Assembly (NCBI RefSeq): GCF_014652375.1
Contig: NZ_BMYR01000001.1
Location: 420,292-484,291, forward strand
Reading direction: 5' to 3'
Source: Alishewanella tabrizica
GTDB lineage: Bacteria; Pseudomonadota; Gammaproteobacteria; Enterobacterales; Alteromonadaceae
DNA: 64,000 nucleotides
Positions 9,467 through 17,744 of the stretch are shown piece by piece. Each line of letters starts with the position of its first letter. Position 1 is the stretch's first letter. Made by a program: the position numbers and the translations under genes. Under the pieces are notes generated by a model, which was given only the letters and a program-made list of their open reading frames with translations, was not told the DNA's origin and ran no database searches.

Positions 9467-11395
9467 CTAAAGTCTGAACCGTTTGACCAACTCTTGTAGT
9501 TGCTCAGCCAAGGCAGACAAAGAAGAACTGGCTTGAGCAGACTGCTTAACATTTTCGTTAGTTTGATAGGCTACATCACTGATTAAATGGAAGTTTTGAT
9601 TAATATCCCTCGAAACAATTGTTTGCTGCTCCGTAGCGGTCGCAATTTGATGTGTCGTACCACTGATTAAGATAACTGCCTCATTTATTGCTAAAAGTGC
9701 TTGCTCAGCCGCACTAGCTCGCTCTGCGGTTTTTTTCGCTGCTAATTCGCTGCTCTCCGTCGCTTTTACCGCCCGTTCTGTCCCCTGCTGTAATTTGTCA
9801 ATCATCCGCTTAATTTCGGTCGTTGAGTCTTTTGTACGGCTGGCTAAGGTGCGTACCTCATCCGCAACCACAGCAAACCCCCTACCACTTTCCCCCGCTC
9901 TGGCCGCTTCGATAGCCGCATTCAGGGCCAGTAAGTTGGTTTGCTCAGCAATACTCTCTATCACTTGCAAAATACTGCCTATCTGATCGCTGTCTTGTTT
10001 TAATAAGCGGATAATGCCTGCGGCAGAACTCACATCTTCAGATAAGGTATTGAGTTCACGTAAGGTATTTCCCACAACATCTCGACCTTTTTGGCTTTGC
10101 TGCTCTGCATTAGTGGCGGCTTCAGCCGCTTGCTGCGTATTACGCGAAACGTCTTGTAAGGTGCTGGTCATTTCATTCATTGCCACAGCCGCATTACTAA
10201 TCTCGGTATTTTGTACTTGCATTCCCTCACTGGTTTGCTGATTAATTTGCGACAACTCTGTCGACGCTGCAGCAACTTGATCAGAGTAAGTCCCCACTTC
10301 TGTCATCATTTGCCTTAGCTTTTGCTGCATCACGGCTATAGAGGCTAATAGGCTGTGTTGGTCGCCCATTGCAACCTTAATCGACGTACTCAAATCGCCC
10401 TCAGAAACACGATGCACAACAGATGCCGCATACTCGGGTTCTCCCCCAAGTGTTTTTGTTACACCATTCACTATCCACATGCATATCGCAGAAGCAATAA
10501 GCAATACCACCACAGCAGCCGACAATAACGTCCATAACATCCCCCGAACGTCACTAAAGGCTTCATACTGGCGGCTTTCTAACACTAAACTCCAACCTAA
10601 CATTGGCATAAATTGATAGCTGCCAATAACAGGATCATTAACGGCATTAAGATATAAACTAGAACCGCTTTGTTTTTCTCTGGCGGCTATTGCCGCATCC
10701 GTGTCAAGACGGGTAGTGTTTTGCACAGAAGAAGCCGGAGAGAGCGCTACACCTTCTGAATCAATTAAATAGATTTCAGTATAAGCATTGTGGGTTAGCT
10801 CATTCACTTTTTTAAAAATAGTCTCAAGCTTAACCGCACCACGCATTACCGCAATGATTTGATTGTTATATCGAATAGGGATAGCGACTGTACTAACAGT
10901 TTGTCCCGTTGCACGCGATACCACTGGCTGTGAAAACACATTTTGACCTGCAATCGCTTGCTGAAACCAAGCGCGATCAGCGACATTAAAGTTATTAGCC
11001 TCAGTCTCTGAGAGAGGCTTAGCAACACCGTCTGCAAAACTGACACCCACTAGACCTGTACCGTTTAGACCGACCACAAAAATCGTGTCATAAAACCCAC
11101 TGTTTTGTGCTAATTGCAACATCAACTCTGTAGCTAATGGCATATCCAAGGTTTGTATAGATGGCAAGGTAGCGAGTAATCGCATTTCTTCTTGGCGTAC
11201 CAACAGCCATTCTGTAAAGGCTTTCGCATTAAGCTCTGCCGAGCTATTCAGCGCAGTTACCACGCCCTCTGTCTGCGACGTTTTATAATTTACAAACACT
11301 AAACTGGTGAGCGAGACAATTGCTACCAGAAATAAGCTGACCATAACCAGAGTTAACCGCACCCCAAGCCGAAGACCACGCCAGTACTGCACCAT
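9467..11395 (-). CDS. Methyl-accepting chemotaxis protein with dCache sensor
   Basis: A 642-residue inner-membrane chemoreceptor. A first membrane helix (about 12-33) is followed by a large periplasmic sensor to about 280, with a Cache-like segment ([16 protein letters not shown] and a later VSTVAIPI). A second helix follows near 285-308, then a HAMP linker and a long cytoplasmic coiled coil. The signalling tip, which includes [19 protein letters not shown], lies near residues 480-520 and marks the receptor as CheA/CheW-coupled. The dCache fold often binds amino acids or other small ligands; the ligand is not predictable here. It sits alone between htpG and adk, with AGGTG upstream of the ATG. 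A TCAGACT/AGTCTGA palindrome overlaps its stop. Confidence 0.93.
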   Translation of the reverse strand: MVQYWRGLRLGVRLTLVMVSLFLVAIVSLTSLVFVNYKTSQTEGVVTALNSSAELNAKAFTEWLLVRQEEMRLLATLPSIQTLDMPLATELMLQLAQNSGFYDTIFVVGLNGTGLVGVSFADGVAKPLSETEANNFNVADRAWFQQAIAGQNVFSQPVVSRATGQTVSTVAIPIRYNNQIIAVMRGAVKLETIFKKVNELTHNAYTEIYLIDSEGVALSPASSVQNTTRLDTDAAIAAREKQSGSSLYLNAVNDPVIGSYQFMPMLGWSLVLESRQYEAFSDVRGMLWTLLSAAVVVLLIASAICMWIVNGVTKTLGGEPEYAASVVHRVSEGDLSTSIKVAMGDQHSLLASIAVMQQKLRQMMTEVGTYSDQVAAASTELSQINQQTSEGMQVQNTEISNAAVAMNEMTSTLQDVSRNTQQAAEAATNAEQQSQKGRDVVGNTLRELNTLSEDVSSAAGIIRLLKQDSDQIGSILQVIESIAEQTNLLALNAAIEAARAGESGRGFAVVADEVRTLASRTKDSTTEIKRMIDKLQQGTERAVKATESSELAAKKTAERASAAEQALLAINEAVILISGTTHQIATATEQQTIVSRDINQNFHLISDVAYQTNENVKQSAQASSSLSALAEQLQELVKRFRL

Positions 11396-11467
11396 ATTAC
11401 ACCTGTATAATTATTATAATGACGGATTAAGTATAGCGGAGTTTTTACGAGGAAGGATAAAACGAAA

Positions 11468-11513
11468 AAGCTCATTTATCATGGATCATTGATTATCCAC
11501 AATAAATGAGCTT
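11468..11513 (-). terminator. Terminator of htpG
   Basis: Long inverted repeat (AAGCTCATTTAT / ATAAATGAGCTT) just after the htpG stop. On the minus strand it is followed by TTTTTCGTTTT. Confidence 0.75.
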
Positions 11514-11527
11514 AAAAAGGGAAAGTG

Positions 11528-13456
11528 TTACTTAGCTAAAGAGAGCAATAAACTGTTTAACCGTGTTACAAAGCTTGCGGGGTTTTTCAAACTGCCCCGC
11601 TCAGCCAGTAAGGCTTGTTCAAACAGCACTTCTGCCCATTGTGTAAACCGTCCTTCGTCTTGCTCATCAGCGATATGTTTGACTAACTGATGCTCAGGAT
11701 TTAATTCGAATATCGGCTTCACATCAGGCGCTTTTTGACCAACTGATTCCATCAGCTTAATCATTTGCGTGCTCATGTCGTACTCATCAGTAACCACACA
11801 CGCAGGGCTGTCGGTTAAACGATGACTCACTTTTACGTCTTTCACCTGAGCGCCCAAGGCCGTTTTAAAACGCGCGACGACACTGGCAAACGCTTCTTCA
11901 GTTTGCTGCTGCGCCTGCTTGGTTTCTTCATCGTCTAATTTAGACAGATCTAAGCCACCCTTAGCAACAGACCGCAGTTTTTTACCATCAAATTCAGGTA
12001 AATGCTGCATTAACCATTCATCAATCCGATCAGACAACAGTAACACTTCTATGCCTTTTTTGCGGAAGACTTCTAAATGCGGGCTGTGCTTAGCGGCTTC
12101 GTAGCTGTCGGCTACTAGGAAGTAAATTTCATCCTGACCTTCTTTCATCCGCGCAACATAGTCAGCCAGTGCAACAGTCTGCTCGCTACCGTCATTTTGG
12201 GTAGAAGCAAAGCGTAATAACCCTGCGATGGTGTCTTTATTAGCGGCATCTTCGGCCGGGCCTTCTTTTAATACCTGACCGAACTCTTGCCAAAATAGCG
12301 CATATTGTTCAGCATCTTTTGCCAACTTCTCCAGCATTTTTAACGCGCGGCTGCTACAGCCTTTACGTAAACTTTGACTGACTTTGTTATCTTGCAAAAT
12401 TTCGCGTGATACGTTTAACGGTAAATCGCTAGAGTCTAATACCCCTTTGATAAACCGCAAATAACTCGGCATAAATTGTTCAGCATCGTCCATAATAAAC
12501 ACGCGCTGTACATATAGCTTTAAACCATGTTTGGCTTCGCGGTTCCACATATCAAACGGGGCTTTTTTCGGCACATATAATAAGCTGGTGTAGTTGGCAT
12601 TACCTTCAACTTTATTATGGCTCCAGCTTAACGGCTCATTCCAATCGTGTGTGATGTGCTTATAGAACGCTTGATATTCTTCATCTGAAATGTCTGATTT
12701 ATCGCGAGTCCATAACGCAGTAGCTTTGTTTACGGCTTTAAACTGTCCTTCAGTCGCCGCAATGGTTTCGCCGTCTTCTTCACGTTCTGGCGTGCCTTCT
12801 TGCCACATTTCTACCGGAATCGAAATATGGTCTGAATACTTAGTAACAATGCTCTCTACTTTCCAGCGACTTAAAAACTCGTCTTCACCTTCACGTAAAT
12901 GCAGCACAATTTCGGTACCGCGCGTCTCTTTCACAATCGGTGTTAACGTATAATCACCTTCACCAGCTGATTCCCATTCAACTGCGGCATCAGCAGGTAA
13001 ACCGGCTTTGCGAGTGCGAACGGTCACTTTATCGGCCACAATAAACGCAGAATAAAAACCGACACCAAATTGACCAATTAACTTAGAATCTTTGCTTTGA
13101 TCGCCCGACAATTGCGAGAAAAACTCTTTAGTTCCTGATTTAGCGATAGTACCTAAATGGGAAATAACGTCTTTTTCGTCCATACCAATGCCGTTGTCGC
13201 TAATGGTAATAGTACGTGCCGCTTCATCTAGGCTAATACGAACTTTAAGATCGCCATCATTGCCATATAAACTGCCATCTGATAGCGCCATAAAGCGCAG
13301 TTTATCAGCCGCATCTGAGGCATTTGAGACCAGTTCGCGCAAGAAAATTTCTTTGTTTGAATACAGCGAATGGATCATCAGTTGCAGTAATTGTTTTACT
13401 TCCGCCTGAAAGCCATGAGTTTGCTTCTGGCCAGCGTGGGCAGTGGTATCACTCAT
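11528..13456 (-). CDS. htpG: Molecular chaperone HtpG (Hsp90)
   Basis: A 642-residue cytosolic Hsp90 ATPase that remodels clients together with DnaK. The GHKL nucleotide site is clear: [11 protein letters not shown] near residue 36, DNGIGM near 80-85, and [11 protein letters not shown] near 120-130. Middle and C-terminal domains are complete. The start at 13456 (MSDTTAHAG) is preceded by GAGG; an in-frame TTG 15 bp further upstream is rejected. A near-consensus sigma-32 promoter lies about 75-105 bp upstream, consistent with heat induction, and a terminator follows, so it probably forms its own unit inside the recR-adk cluster. Confidence 0.97.
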   Translation of the reverse strand: MSDTTAHAGQKQTHGFQAEVKQLLQLMIHSLYSNKEIFLRELVSNASDAADKLRFMALSDGSLYGNDGDLKVRISLDEAARTITISDNGIGMDEKDVISHLGTIAKSGTKEFFSQLSGDQSKDSKLIGQFGVGFYSAFIVADKVTVRTRKAGLPADAAVEWESAGEGDYTLTPIVKETRGTEIVLHLREGEDEFLSRWKVESIVTKYSDHISIPVEMWQEGTPEREEDGETIAATEGQFKAVNKATALWTRDKSDISDEEYQAFYKHITHDWNEPLSWSHNKVEGNANYTSLLYVPKKAPFDMWNREAKHGLKLYVQRVFIMDDAEQFMPSYLRFIKGVLDSSDLPLNVSREILQDNKVSQSLRKGCSSRALKMLEKLAKDAEQYALFWQEFGQVLKEGPAEDAANKDTIAGLLRFASTQNDGSEQTVALADYVARMKEGQDEIYFLVADSYEAAKHSPHLEVFRKKGIEVLLLSDRIDEWLMQHLPEFDGKKLRSVAKGGLDLSKLDDEETKQAQQQTEEAFASVVARFKTALGAQVKDVKVSHRLTDSPACVVTDEYDMSTQMIKLMESVGQKAPDVKPIFELNPEHQLVKHIADEQDEGRFTQWAEVLFEQALLAERGSLKNPASFVTRLNSLLLSLAK

Positions 13457-13532
13457 TTTATTTTTCCTCAACCTATTATAACAAGGGTTCAGTAAGCGCC
13501 TTAGTGCGCATCCTGAGCTTTAGCTGCACTGG

Positions 13533-13560
13533 ATATGGGGTTAAGAAATGAGATTTCAAG
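13533..13560 (-). promoter_or_regulatory. Sigma-32 heat-shock promoter of htpG
   Basis: On the minus strand CTTGAAA (13560-13554), a 13-bp spacer and CCCCATAT (13540-13533) match the sigma-32 consensus CTTGAAA-N11-16-CCCCATnT almost perfectly. The htpG ATG lies about 77 bp downstream. Confidence 0.88.
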
Positions 13561-13605
13561 CGCGAAACAAAAGCATGAAATATTTAGATAAGACAAGTTG
13601 TTGCG

Positions 13606-14208
13606 TTAAAAGCGTTTCCGGCCGCTTAGGGCGTGCGCCAGCGTGGTACCATCAATGTATTCTAGCTCGCCGCCAACGGGCAAACCTTGCGCTAAACGGG
13701 TTACACTACAACCATATTGCTGACATAATTCGGCAATATAAAAAGCCGTAGCCTCGCCCTCAACCGTAGGATTCGTCGCCAGAATAACCTCGTTAATCTG
13801 TTTCTGTGCTAATAATGCTGCGAATTGATCCAACCCTAACGCGGCAGGGCCTACACCATCTAAGGGGGACAAGTACCCCATCAAGACAAAATAACGACCT
13901 TTAAATTGTCCCGTTTGCTCTATCGCGAGTTGATCAGCAGCAGAGCCTACTACGCATAACGTATCGGCTTGCTGGCGTCGGGGATCACTACAAATACTAC
14001 ACAAATCTGATTCGGCAAAAGTCCGACATTGTTGGCATTGGCCAATGCCGGACATTGCTGCGGTTAAGGCCGCCCCTAATTTCGCTCCACCTTGGCGATT
14101 ACGCTCTAACAATTGGAACGCCATTCTTTGCGCAGATTTTGGCCCAACCCCCGGTAAAACACGGAGGGCATCAATCAATTGCTGCAGCAGCGGTGGGAGC
14201 TTTGCCAT
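13606..14208 (-). CDS. recR: Recombination mediator protein RecR
   Basis: A 200-residue DNA repair protein that works with RecO and RecF to load RecA on SSB-coated gaps. It has an N-terminal helix-hairpin-helix ([15 protein letters not shown], about 18-32), a four-cysteine zinc finger (Cys58, 61, 70, 73) and a C-terminal Toprim domain. The length equals the usual 200 residues. It follows ybaB with a 17-bp gap, in the conserved dnaX-ybaB-recR order. Confidence 0.97.
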   Translation of the reverse strand: MAKLPPLLQQLIDALRVLPGVGPKSAQRMAFQLLERNRQGGAKLGAALTAAMSGIGQCQQCRTFAESDLCSICSDPRRQQADTLCVVGSAADQLAIEQTGQFKGRYFVLMGYLSPLDGVGPAALGLDQFAALLAQKQINEVILATNPTVEGEATAFYIAELCQQYGCSVTRLAQGLPVGGELEYIDGTTLAHALSGRKRF

Positions 14209-14225
14209 GCGTTGTAAGCCCTAAA

Positions 14226-14552
14226 TTAGAAAGGAAGTTTCATGCCAGGCGGTAATTGCATGCCACCCGTTACCTTAGCCATCTGCTCTTTATTGTTCTC
14301 TTCTACCCGACGCACGGCATCATTTAGCGCGGCCGCAATCAGATCTTCTAGCATTTCTTTATCATCGCTCATTAAACTTTCATCAATATGTACCCGACGT
14401 ACATTGTGATTGCCCGTCATGGTTATTTTGACTAAACCCGCGCCTGATTCCCCAGTCACTTCCATATTGGCAATTTCGGCCTGTACTTTTTGCATTTTTT
14501 CTTGCATGGCTTGCGCCTGCTTCATAATGTTGCCCATACCGCCTTTAAACAT
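14226..14552 (-). CDS. ybaB: YbaB/EbfC nucleoid-associated protein
   Basis: A 108-residue DNA-binding protein of the YbaB/EbfC family. The N-terminus [20 protein letters not shown] and the coiled central helix are characteristic. Homologues bind DNA as dimers and affect nucleoid structure. Its place between dnaX and recR is almost universal in gammaproteobacteria. No unusual residues are seen. Confidence 0.95.
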   Translation of the reverse strand: MFKGGMGNIMKQAQAMQEKMQKVQAEIANMEVTGESGAGLVKITMTGNHNVRRVHIDESLMSDDKEMLEDLIAAALNDAVRRVEENNKEQMAKVTGGMQLPPGMKLPF

Positions 14553-14624
14553 AATTACTCTCTCTTATCTGATAGCTGTAGATTTATGGCGACAAGATAA
14601 TAACTCAAGCCGCAAATTACAAGG

Positions 14625-16802
14625 TTAATTCACTTGCAGCGTCTCTAATTGTAGCTGCGCGGCAAAACGTTGCTGAAGCGCTTGTACAATGGGATCCTGC
14701 TGCATTAAACGACTAACATATTCTTTACGCTCTAACTCAATACGTTGTTGGATCCTAATTGGACTGTCATTGACCTCGTGCTGATAATCAATCACCAACG
14801 TAAATCCAGCCGCAAACACGGGGCTAATGGCGGTGTAAAGCGTTTGCCTAAACTCGCCTTTATCTAGGTGTTGCTGACTTTGCGCCACCGTAAGCGTCAC
14901 CGTGTTTTGTGCTTGCGCCATAGCACTGTGCAACAAATATAAACGCATTAAACCGCCAACAGGTAACTGCTCGATCAGTCGAGACCACGCATCAACTTGT
15001 GCCGCAAAGCGAATAGAAAAACGTTGTTCATCTAAAACATCTGTGTCATCTGTTGGTAAAGGCTCAAAATGTTGTTGTTGCCACCACGCTTCACTCAGTG
15101 CCTGTTGATCGGCAAAACTGACTGACTCATCCTGCTGCTCATACCCCTCTGCATCGGCAGAGAAAGGCGGTGATTCAGTGCTCGGCATAAAGGTGTCAAT
15201 GACGCCTGATGATTGCTCATGCAAAGGCTGATGAGTCAAATGCCGAGCGGGTACAGATTGTTGTAGCGCCGACTGGCGCTCAAACTTTTTTTCTGTAGCA
15301 ACGATATTATCTTGAGCAACCTGTAGAGAAGGCTCGCTGGTTACTGAACCATGAGCAGTATGTGTTGTAGCGGGCGATTGAACCGCTGTAGAGGATACAG
15401 ACGGCGTTGACAAGACAGCTGACGGTGGCTTTAACGGTTGCGTTACCGTGGGAATGACTACCCCTCGACGCTGCATGATCCGCGCCGTTCCAGCATCAAT
15501 ACCACTGCTATGCAGCGTAGCATCTGCGATGTCAGTATTCGTCGCTGGCGTTAACGCGGTTTCAGCCTCGGGCTCACTTGTTAGGTTAACATCGTTTGAT
15601 ACTGGCGTTGCTGTAGTGGTGGCTGCAACCTGTGTTGGACGAGATGATATGATTGGCAATGCAGATGACAACGGAGATGGCACCGCAGATGGTGTTGCAG
15701 CTGACACAGCAGCCGCCATTGTACTGGGCACAAAAGCCATCGCTCTTAATAGGGCCATCTCTAAGCCCATCAGCGGTTCAGGCGCATAAGGTAAATCTTT
15801 TTTACCGCTGAGCAATAATTGATAATAAAGCTGTACCGCTTCAGGTGTTTGCTGTAACGCGAGCTGTTGAATAAACTCTGCCTGCTCACTTAAGGCGGCA
15901 GCGGCAGGCTGCAATTGTGTTAGTGCCGTTAAATGAAGCAAACCTAACATATCGTCTAATACTTGCTGGTAATCAGATTGCTGTGCTAACAGCGAATGCA
16001 ACACCTGCTGTAATTGCGGCAGATCAGCGGCAAGTAAGGCCGCGAGCAATTGTACAGACCAACTAGTATCTAATAAGCCCAACATTTGCCTAATAGGCTC
16101 AAGAGTGATATGTCCGTTAGTAAGCGCGATTGCCTGATCGGTTAAACTTAACGAATCACGTAAACTACCTTTAGCCGCTTTAGCTAACAACGTAAGAGCC
16201 GCTGCGTCAAAAGGCATATTTTCAGCAGTTAAAACGTGCGCTAAATGCTGTTCAATTTGTGCTACCGTTAATGCTTTTAGGCTAAATTGCAAACAACGAG
16301 ACAACACAGTAACCGGCAGTTTTTGCGGATCGGTGGTCGCCAGCAAAAACTTAACATGAGGTGGCGGTTCTTCTAAGGTTTTTAGCAGGGCATTAAAACT
16401 GTGACGTGACAGCATGTGTACTTCGTCAATTAAGTACACTTTAAAACGACCTCGGCTTGGCGCGTATTGCACGTTATCAAGCAGATCACGCGTATCTTCT
16501 ACTTTGGTGCGCGAGGCCGCATCAATTTCCATCAAATCAACAAAATTGCCTGCGTCAATTTCCAAGCACGCACTACATACGCCACACGGCGTTGCCGTAA
16601 CCCCGGTTTCACAATTCAAACTTTTCGCAAAAATACGGGCAATTGTTGTCTTGCCGACACCGCGAGTTCCTGTAAACAAATATGCATGGTGTAAACGGCT
16701 GCTGGTAAGCGCGTTAGCCAGCGCCGTTTTAACATGTTGTTGCCCCACTAACTCGCTAAATTGCCGAGGCCGCCATTTTCTTGCTAGTACTTGATAACTC
16801 AT
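14625..16802 (-). CDS. dnaX: DNA polymerase III tau subunit, with internal frameshift for gamma
   Basis: The clamp-loader ATPase and replisome organiser. The full frame gives tau of 725 residues, longer than E. coli tau (643). Domain I has the Walker A site GTRGVGKTT (residues 45-53), a zinc module with four cysteines (about 64-82), DEVHML near 125 and an SRC finger. A long, low-complexity Ala/Thr/Ser/Pro linker (about 370-560) precedes the C-terminal domain that binds DnaE. At codons 504-506 the sequence GAA AAA AAG forms the slippery heptamer A AAA AAG, followed 4 nt later by a GC-rich hairpin; a -1 shift reads GTT TGA and would give gamma of 507 residues. The gene follows apt and precedes ybaB. 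Confidence 0.96.
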   Translation of the reverse strand: MSYQVLARKWRPRQFSELVGQQHVKTALANALTSSRLHHAYLFTGTRGVGKTTIARIFAKSLNCETGVTATPCGVCSACLEIDAGNFVDLMEIDAASRTKVEDTRDLLDNVQYAPSRGRFKVYLIDEVHMLSRHSFNALLKTLEEPPPHVKFLLATTDPQKLPVTVLSRCLQFSLKALTVAQIEQHLAHVLTAENMPFDAAALTLLAKAAKGSLRDSLSLTDQAIALTNGHITLEPIRQMLGLLDTSWSVQLLAALLAADLPQLQQVLHSLLAQQSDYQQVLDDMLGLLHLTALTQLQPAAAALSEQAEFIQQLALQQTPEAVQLYYQLLLSGKKDLPYAPEPLMGLEMALLRAMAFVPSTMAAAVSAATPSAVPSPLSSALPIISSRPTQVAATTTATPVSNDVNLTSEPEAETALTPATNTDIADATLHSSGIDAGTARIMQRRGVVIPTVTQPLKPPSAVLSTPSVSSTAVQSPATTHTAHGSVTSEPSLQVAQDNIVATEKKFERQSALQQSVPARHLTHQPLHEQSSGVIDTFMPSTESPPFSADAEGYEQQDESVSFADQQALSEAWWQQQHFEPLPTDDTDVLDEQRFSIRFAAQVDAWSRLIEQLPVGGLMRLYLLHSAMAQAQNTVTLTVAQSQQHLDKGEFRQTLYTAISPVFAAGFTLVIDYQHEVNDSPIRIQQRIELERKEYVSRLMQQDPIVQALQQRFAAQLQLETLQVN
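15265..15291 (-). other. Programmed -1 ribosomal frameshift cassette in dnaX
   Basis: On the minus strand the in-phase heptamer A AAA AAG occupies 15291-15285. After four bases (TTTG) comes a perfect 6-bp stem AGCGCC / GGCGCT with loop AGTC (15280-15265). Slipping by -1 gives a Val codon and then TGA at 15282-15280, so termination is immediate. E. coli dnaX uses the same heptamer and arrangement (heptamer, hairpin, nearby stop). I do not see a convincing Shine-Dalgarno-like stimulator upstream. Confidence 0.85.
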
Positions 16803-16844
16803 GCCGGCTGTCCTGAATCGCTGTTAATGGCTGCTAGCCTAAAC

Positions 16845-17393
16845 TTATTCGCCCTGATACTCAACCAAACTAAAGATATTCAGATCCAACGCTTGCAAAC
16901 GCGCGACACCACCCAGAGCAGGTAACGCAATCACAAAGGCGGCATCTTGCACTTCGCCGCCTAAACGCCGAACTAATTTTACGGTAGCATCAATAGTACC
17001 GCCCGTTGCCAGTAAATCGTCAACCAACAATACTTTATCCCCTGCCACAATGGCATCAGCATGCAGCTCTAAAGCATCCTCACCGTATTCAAGCGTGTAT
17101 GCCTGAGAAATACGCTCACGTGGAAGCTTACCGGGCTTGCGCACTGGTACAAAAGAAATACCTAAGGCATAGGCTAAAGGCGCGCCAAAAATAAAGCCGC
17201 GCGATTCAGTACCAATAATTTTCGTGATCCCCTGCCCTTGATATTGCGCAGCAAAAGCATCAATCACTTTTTTAAAACTGGGACCATCTTGCATTAAACT
17301 GGTAACATCGCGAAAAGTTATCCCTGGCTTAGGGTAGTTTTCAACAGTCTTGATTACCTGTTTTAATTCAGCACTCAGCACATGCTCATTCAT
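16845..17393 (-). CDS. apt: Adenine phosphoribosyltransferase
   Basis: A purine salvage enzyme converting adenine and PRPP to AMP. The protein is 182 residues. [15 protein letters not shown] near the N-terminus is the family hallmark and the PRPP-binding loop [13 protein letters not shown] lies near residues 120-132. The start at 17393 ([10 protein letters not shown]) has AAGGG upstream and matches family N-termini; an upstream extension would cross a terminator hairpin and is rejected. It is followed by dnaX after about 40 bp, as in E. coli. Confidence 0.96.
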   Translation of the reverse strand: MNEHVLSAELKQVIKTVENYPKPGITFRDVTSLMQDGPSFKKVIDAFAAQYQGQGITKIIGTESRGFIFGAPLAYALGISFVPVRKPGKLPRERISQAYTLEYGEDALELHADAIVAGDKVLLVDDLLATGGTIDATVKLVRRLGGEVQDAAFVIALPALGGVARLQALDLNIFSLVEYQGE

Positions 17394-17420
17394 TTTTGAA
17401 CCCTTTCTTGAAAAACCGAT

Positions 17421-17444
17421 AAAAAAGCCGCCCAAGCGGCGGCT
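17421..17444 (-). terminator. Intrinsic terminator between the 39-aa ORF and apt
   Basis: On the minus strand the stem AGCCGCC / GGCGGCT (loop GCTTG) is followed by TTTTTAT. It lies 22 bp after the stop of the small ORF and about 28 bp before the apt start. Confidence 0.85.
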
Positions 17445-17465
17445 ATTCAGCTGGTGCTTCGCGCA

Positions 17466-17585
17466 TCAGAATAACAGTTGGAACCAGCGCAAGATGGGCG
17501 CTAGACACAATAAACCTGCAAAAAAAATGATAAACACTATGATCTGTTTTACGTTTAACGAGTCTTTAAAGTTTTCGTCTGCCAT
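17466..17585 (-). CDS. Small membrane protein, 39 residues, unrecognised
   Basis: ATG at 17585-17583 and TGA at 17468-17466 bound a 39-codon frame. It begins MADENFKDSLNVKQ, then has a hydrophobic helix (about residues 15-31, IIVFIIFFAGLLCLAPI) and ends RWFQLLF. The polar head and single helix suggest an inner-membrane microprotein. It is followed by a strong terminator, which argues for a separate transcript. The ribosome site is weak (GGTG about 10 bp upstream). I do not recognise the family. It could be a leader peptide or a chance frame, but the composition is protein-like. Confidence 0.5.
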   Translation of the reverse strand: MADENFKDSLNVKQIIVFIIFFAGLLCLAPILRWFQLLF

Positions 17586-17686
17586 ATCACTACACCGCTT
17601 AATCATTGATCTACATCAACAGAGGGCTATATGGTAATGAATTTGGAGGCTTTTGAAAAGTCGCAAAGTGAGTAAGCTGAAAAGAA

Positions 17687-17716
17687 AAAACCCTTACTAC
17701 ACGTAGTAAGGGTTTT
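17687..17716. terminator. Terminator downstream of the first TonB receptor
   Basis: A perfect 13-bp stem (AAAACCCTTACTA / TAGTAAGGGTTTT, loop CACG). On the minus strand the stem ends in a run of T, about 30 bp after the receptor stop. Confidence 0.88.
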
Positions 17717-17744
17717 AAAAAGCTACTTTAACGTGTTTTTACGA

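Noticed and set aside
9462..9477. Short palindrome TCAGACT-AA-AGTCTGA at the chemoreceptor stop
   Set aside because: No T-run on the minus strand and a two-base loop; it is not a convincing terminator.
13457..13471. Upstream TTG start for htpG
   Set aside because: It would add five residues; the ATG at 13456 fits the family and the GAGG site lies within the extension.
15448..15789. Open frame of 113 codons on the plus strand across the dnaX linker
   Set aside because: It is the antisense shadow of the low-complexity Ala/Thr/Ser linker of tau; composition is unnatural and there is no ribosome site.
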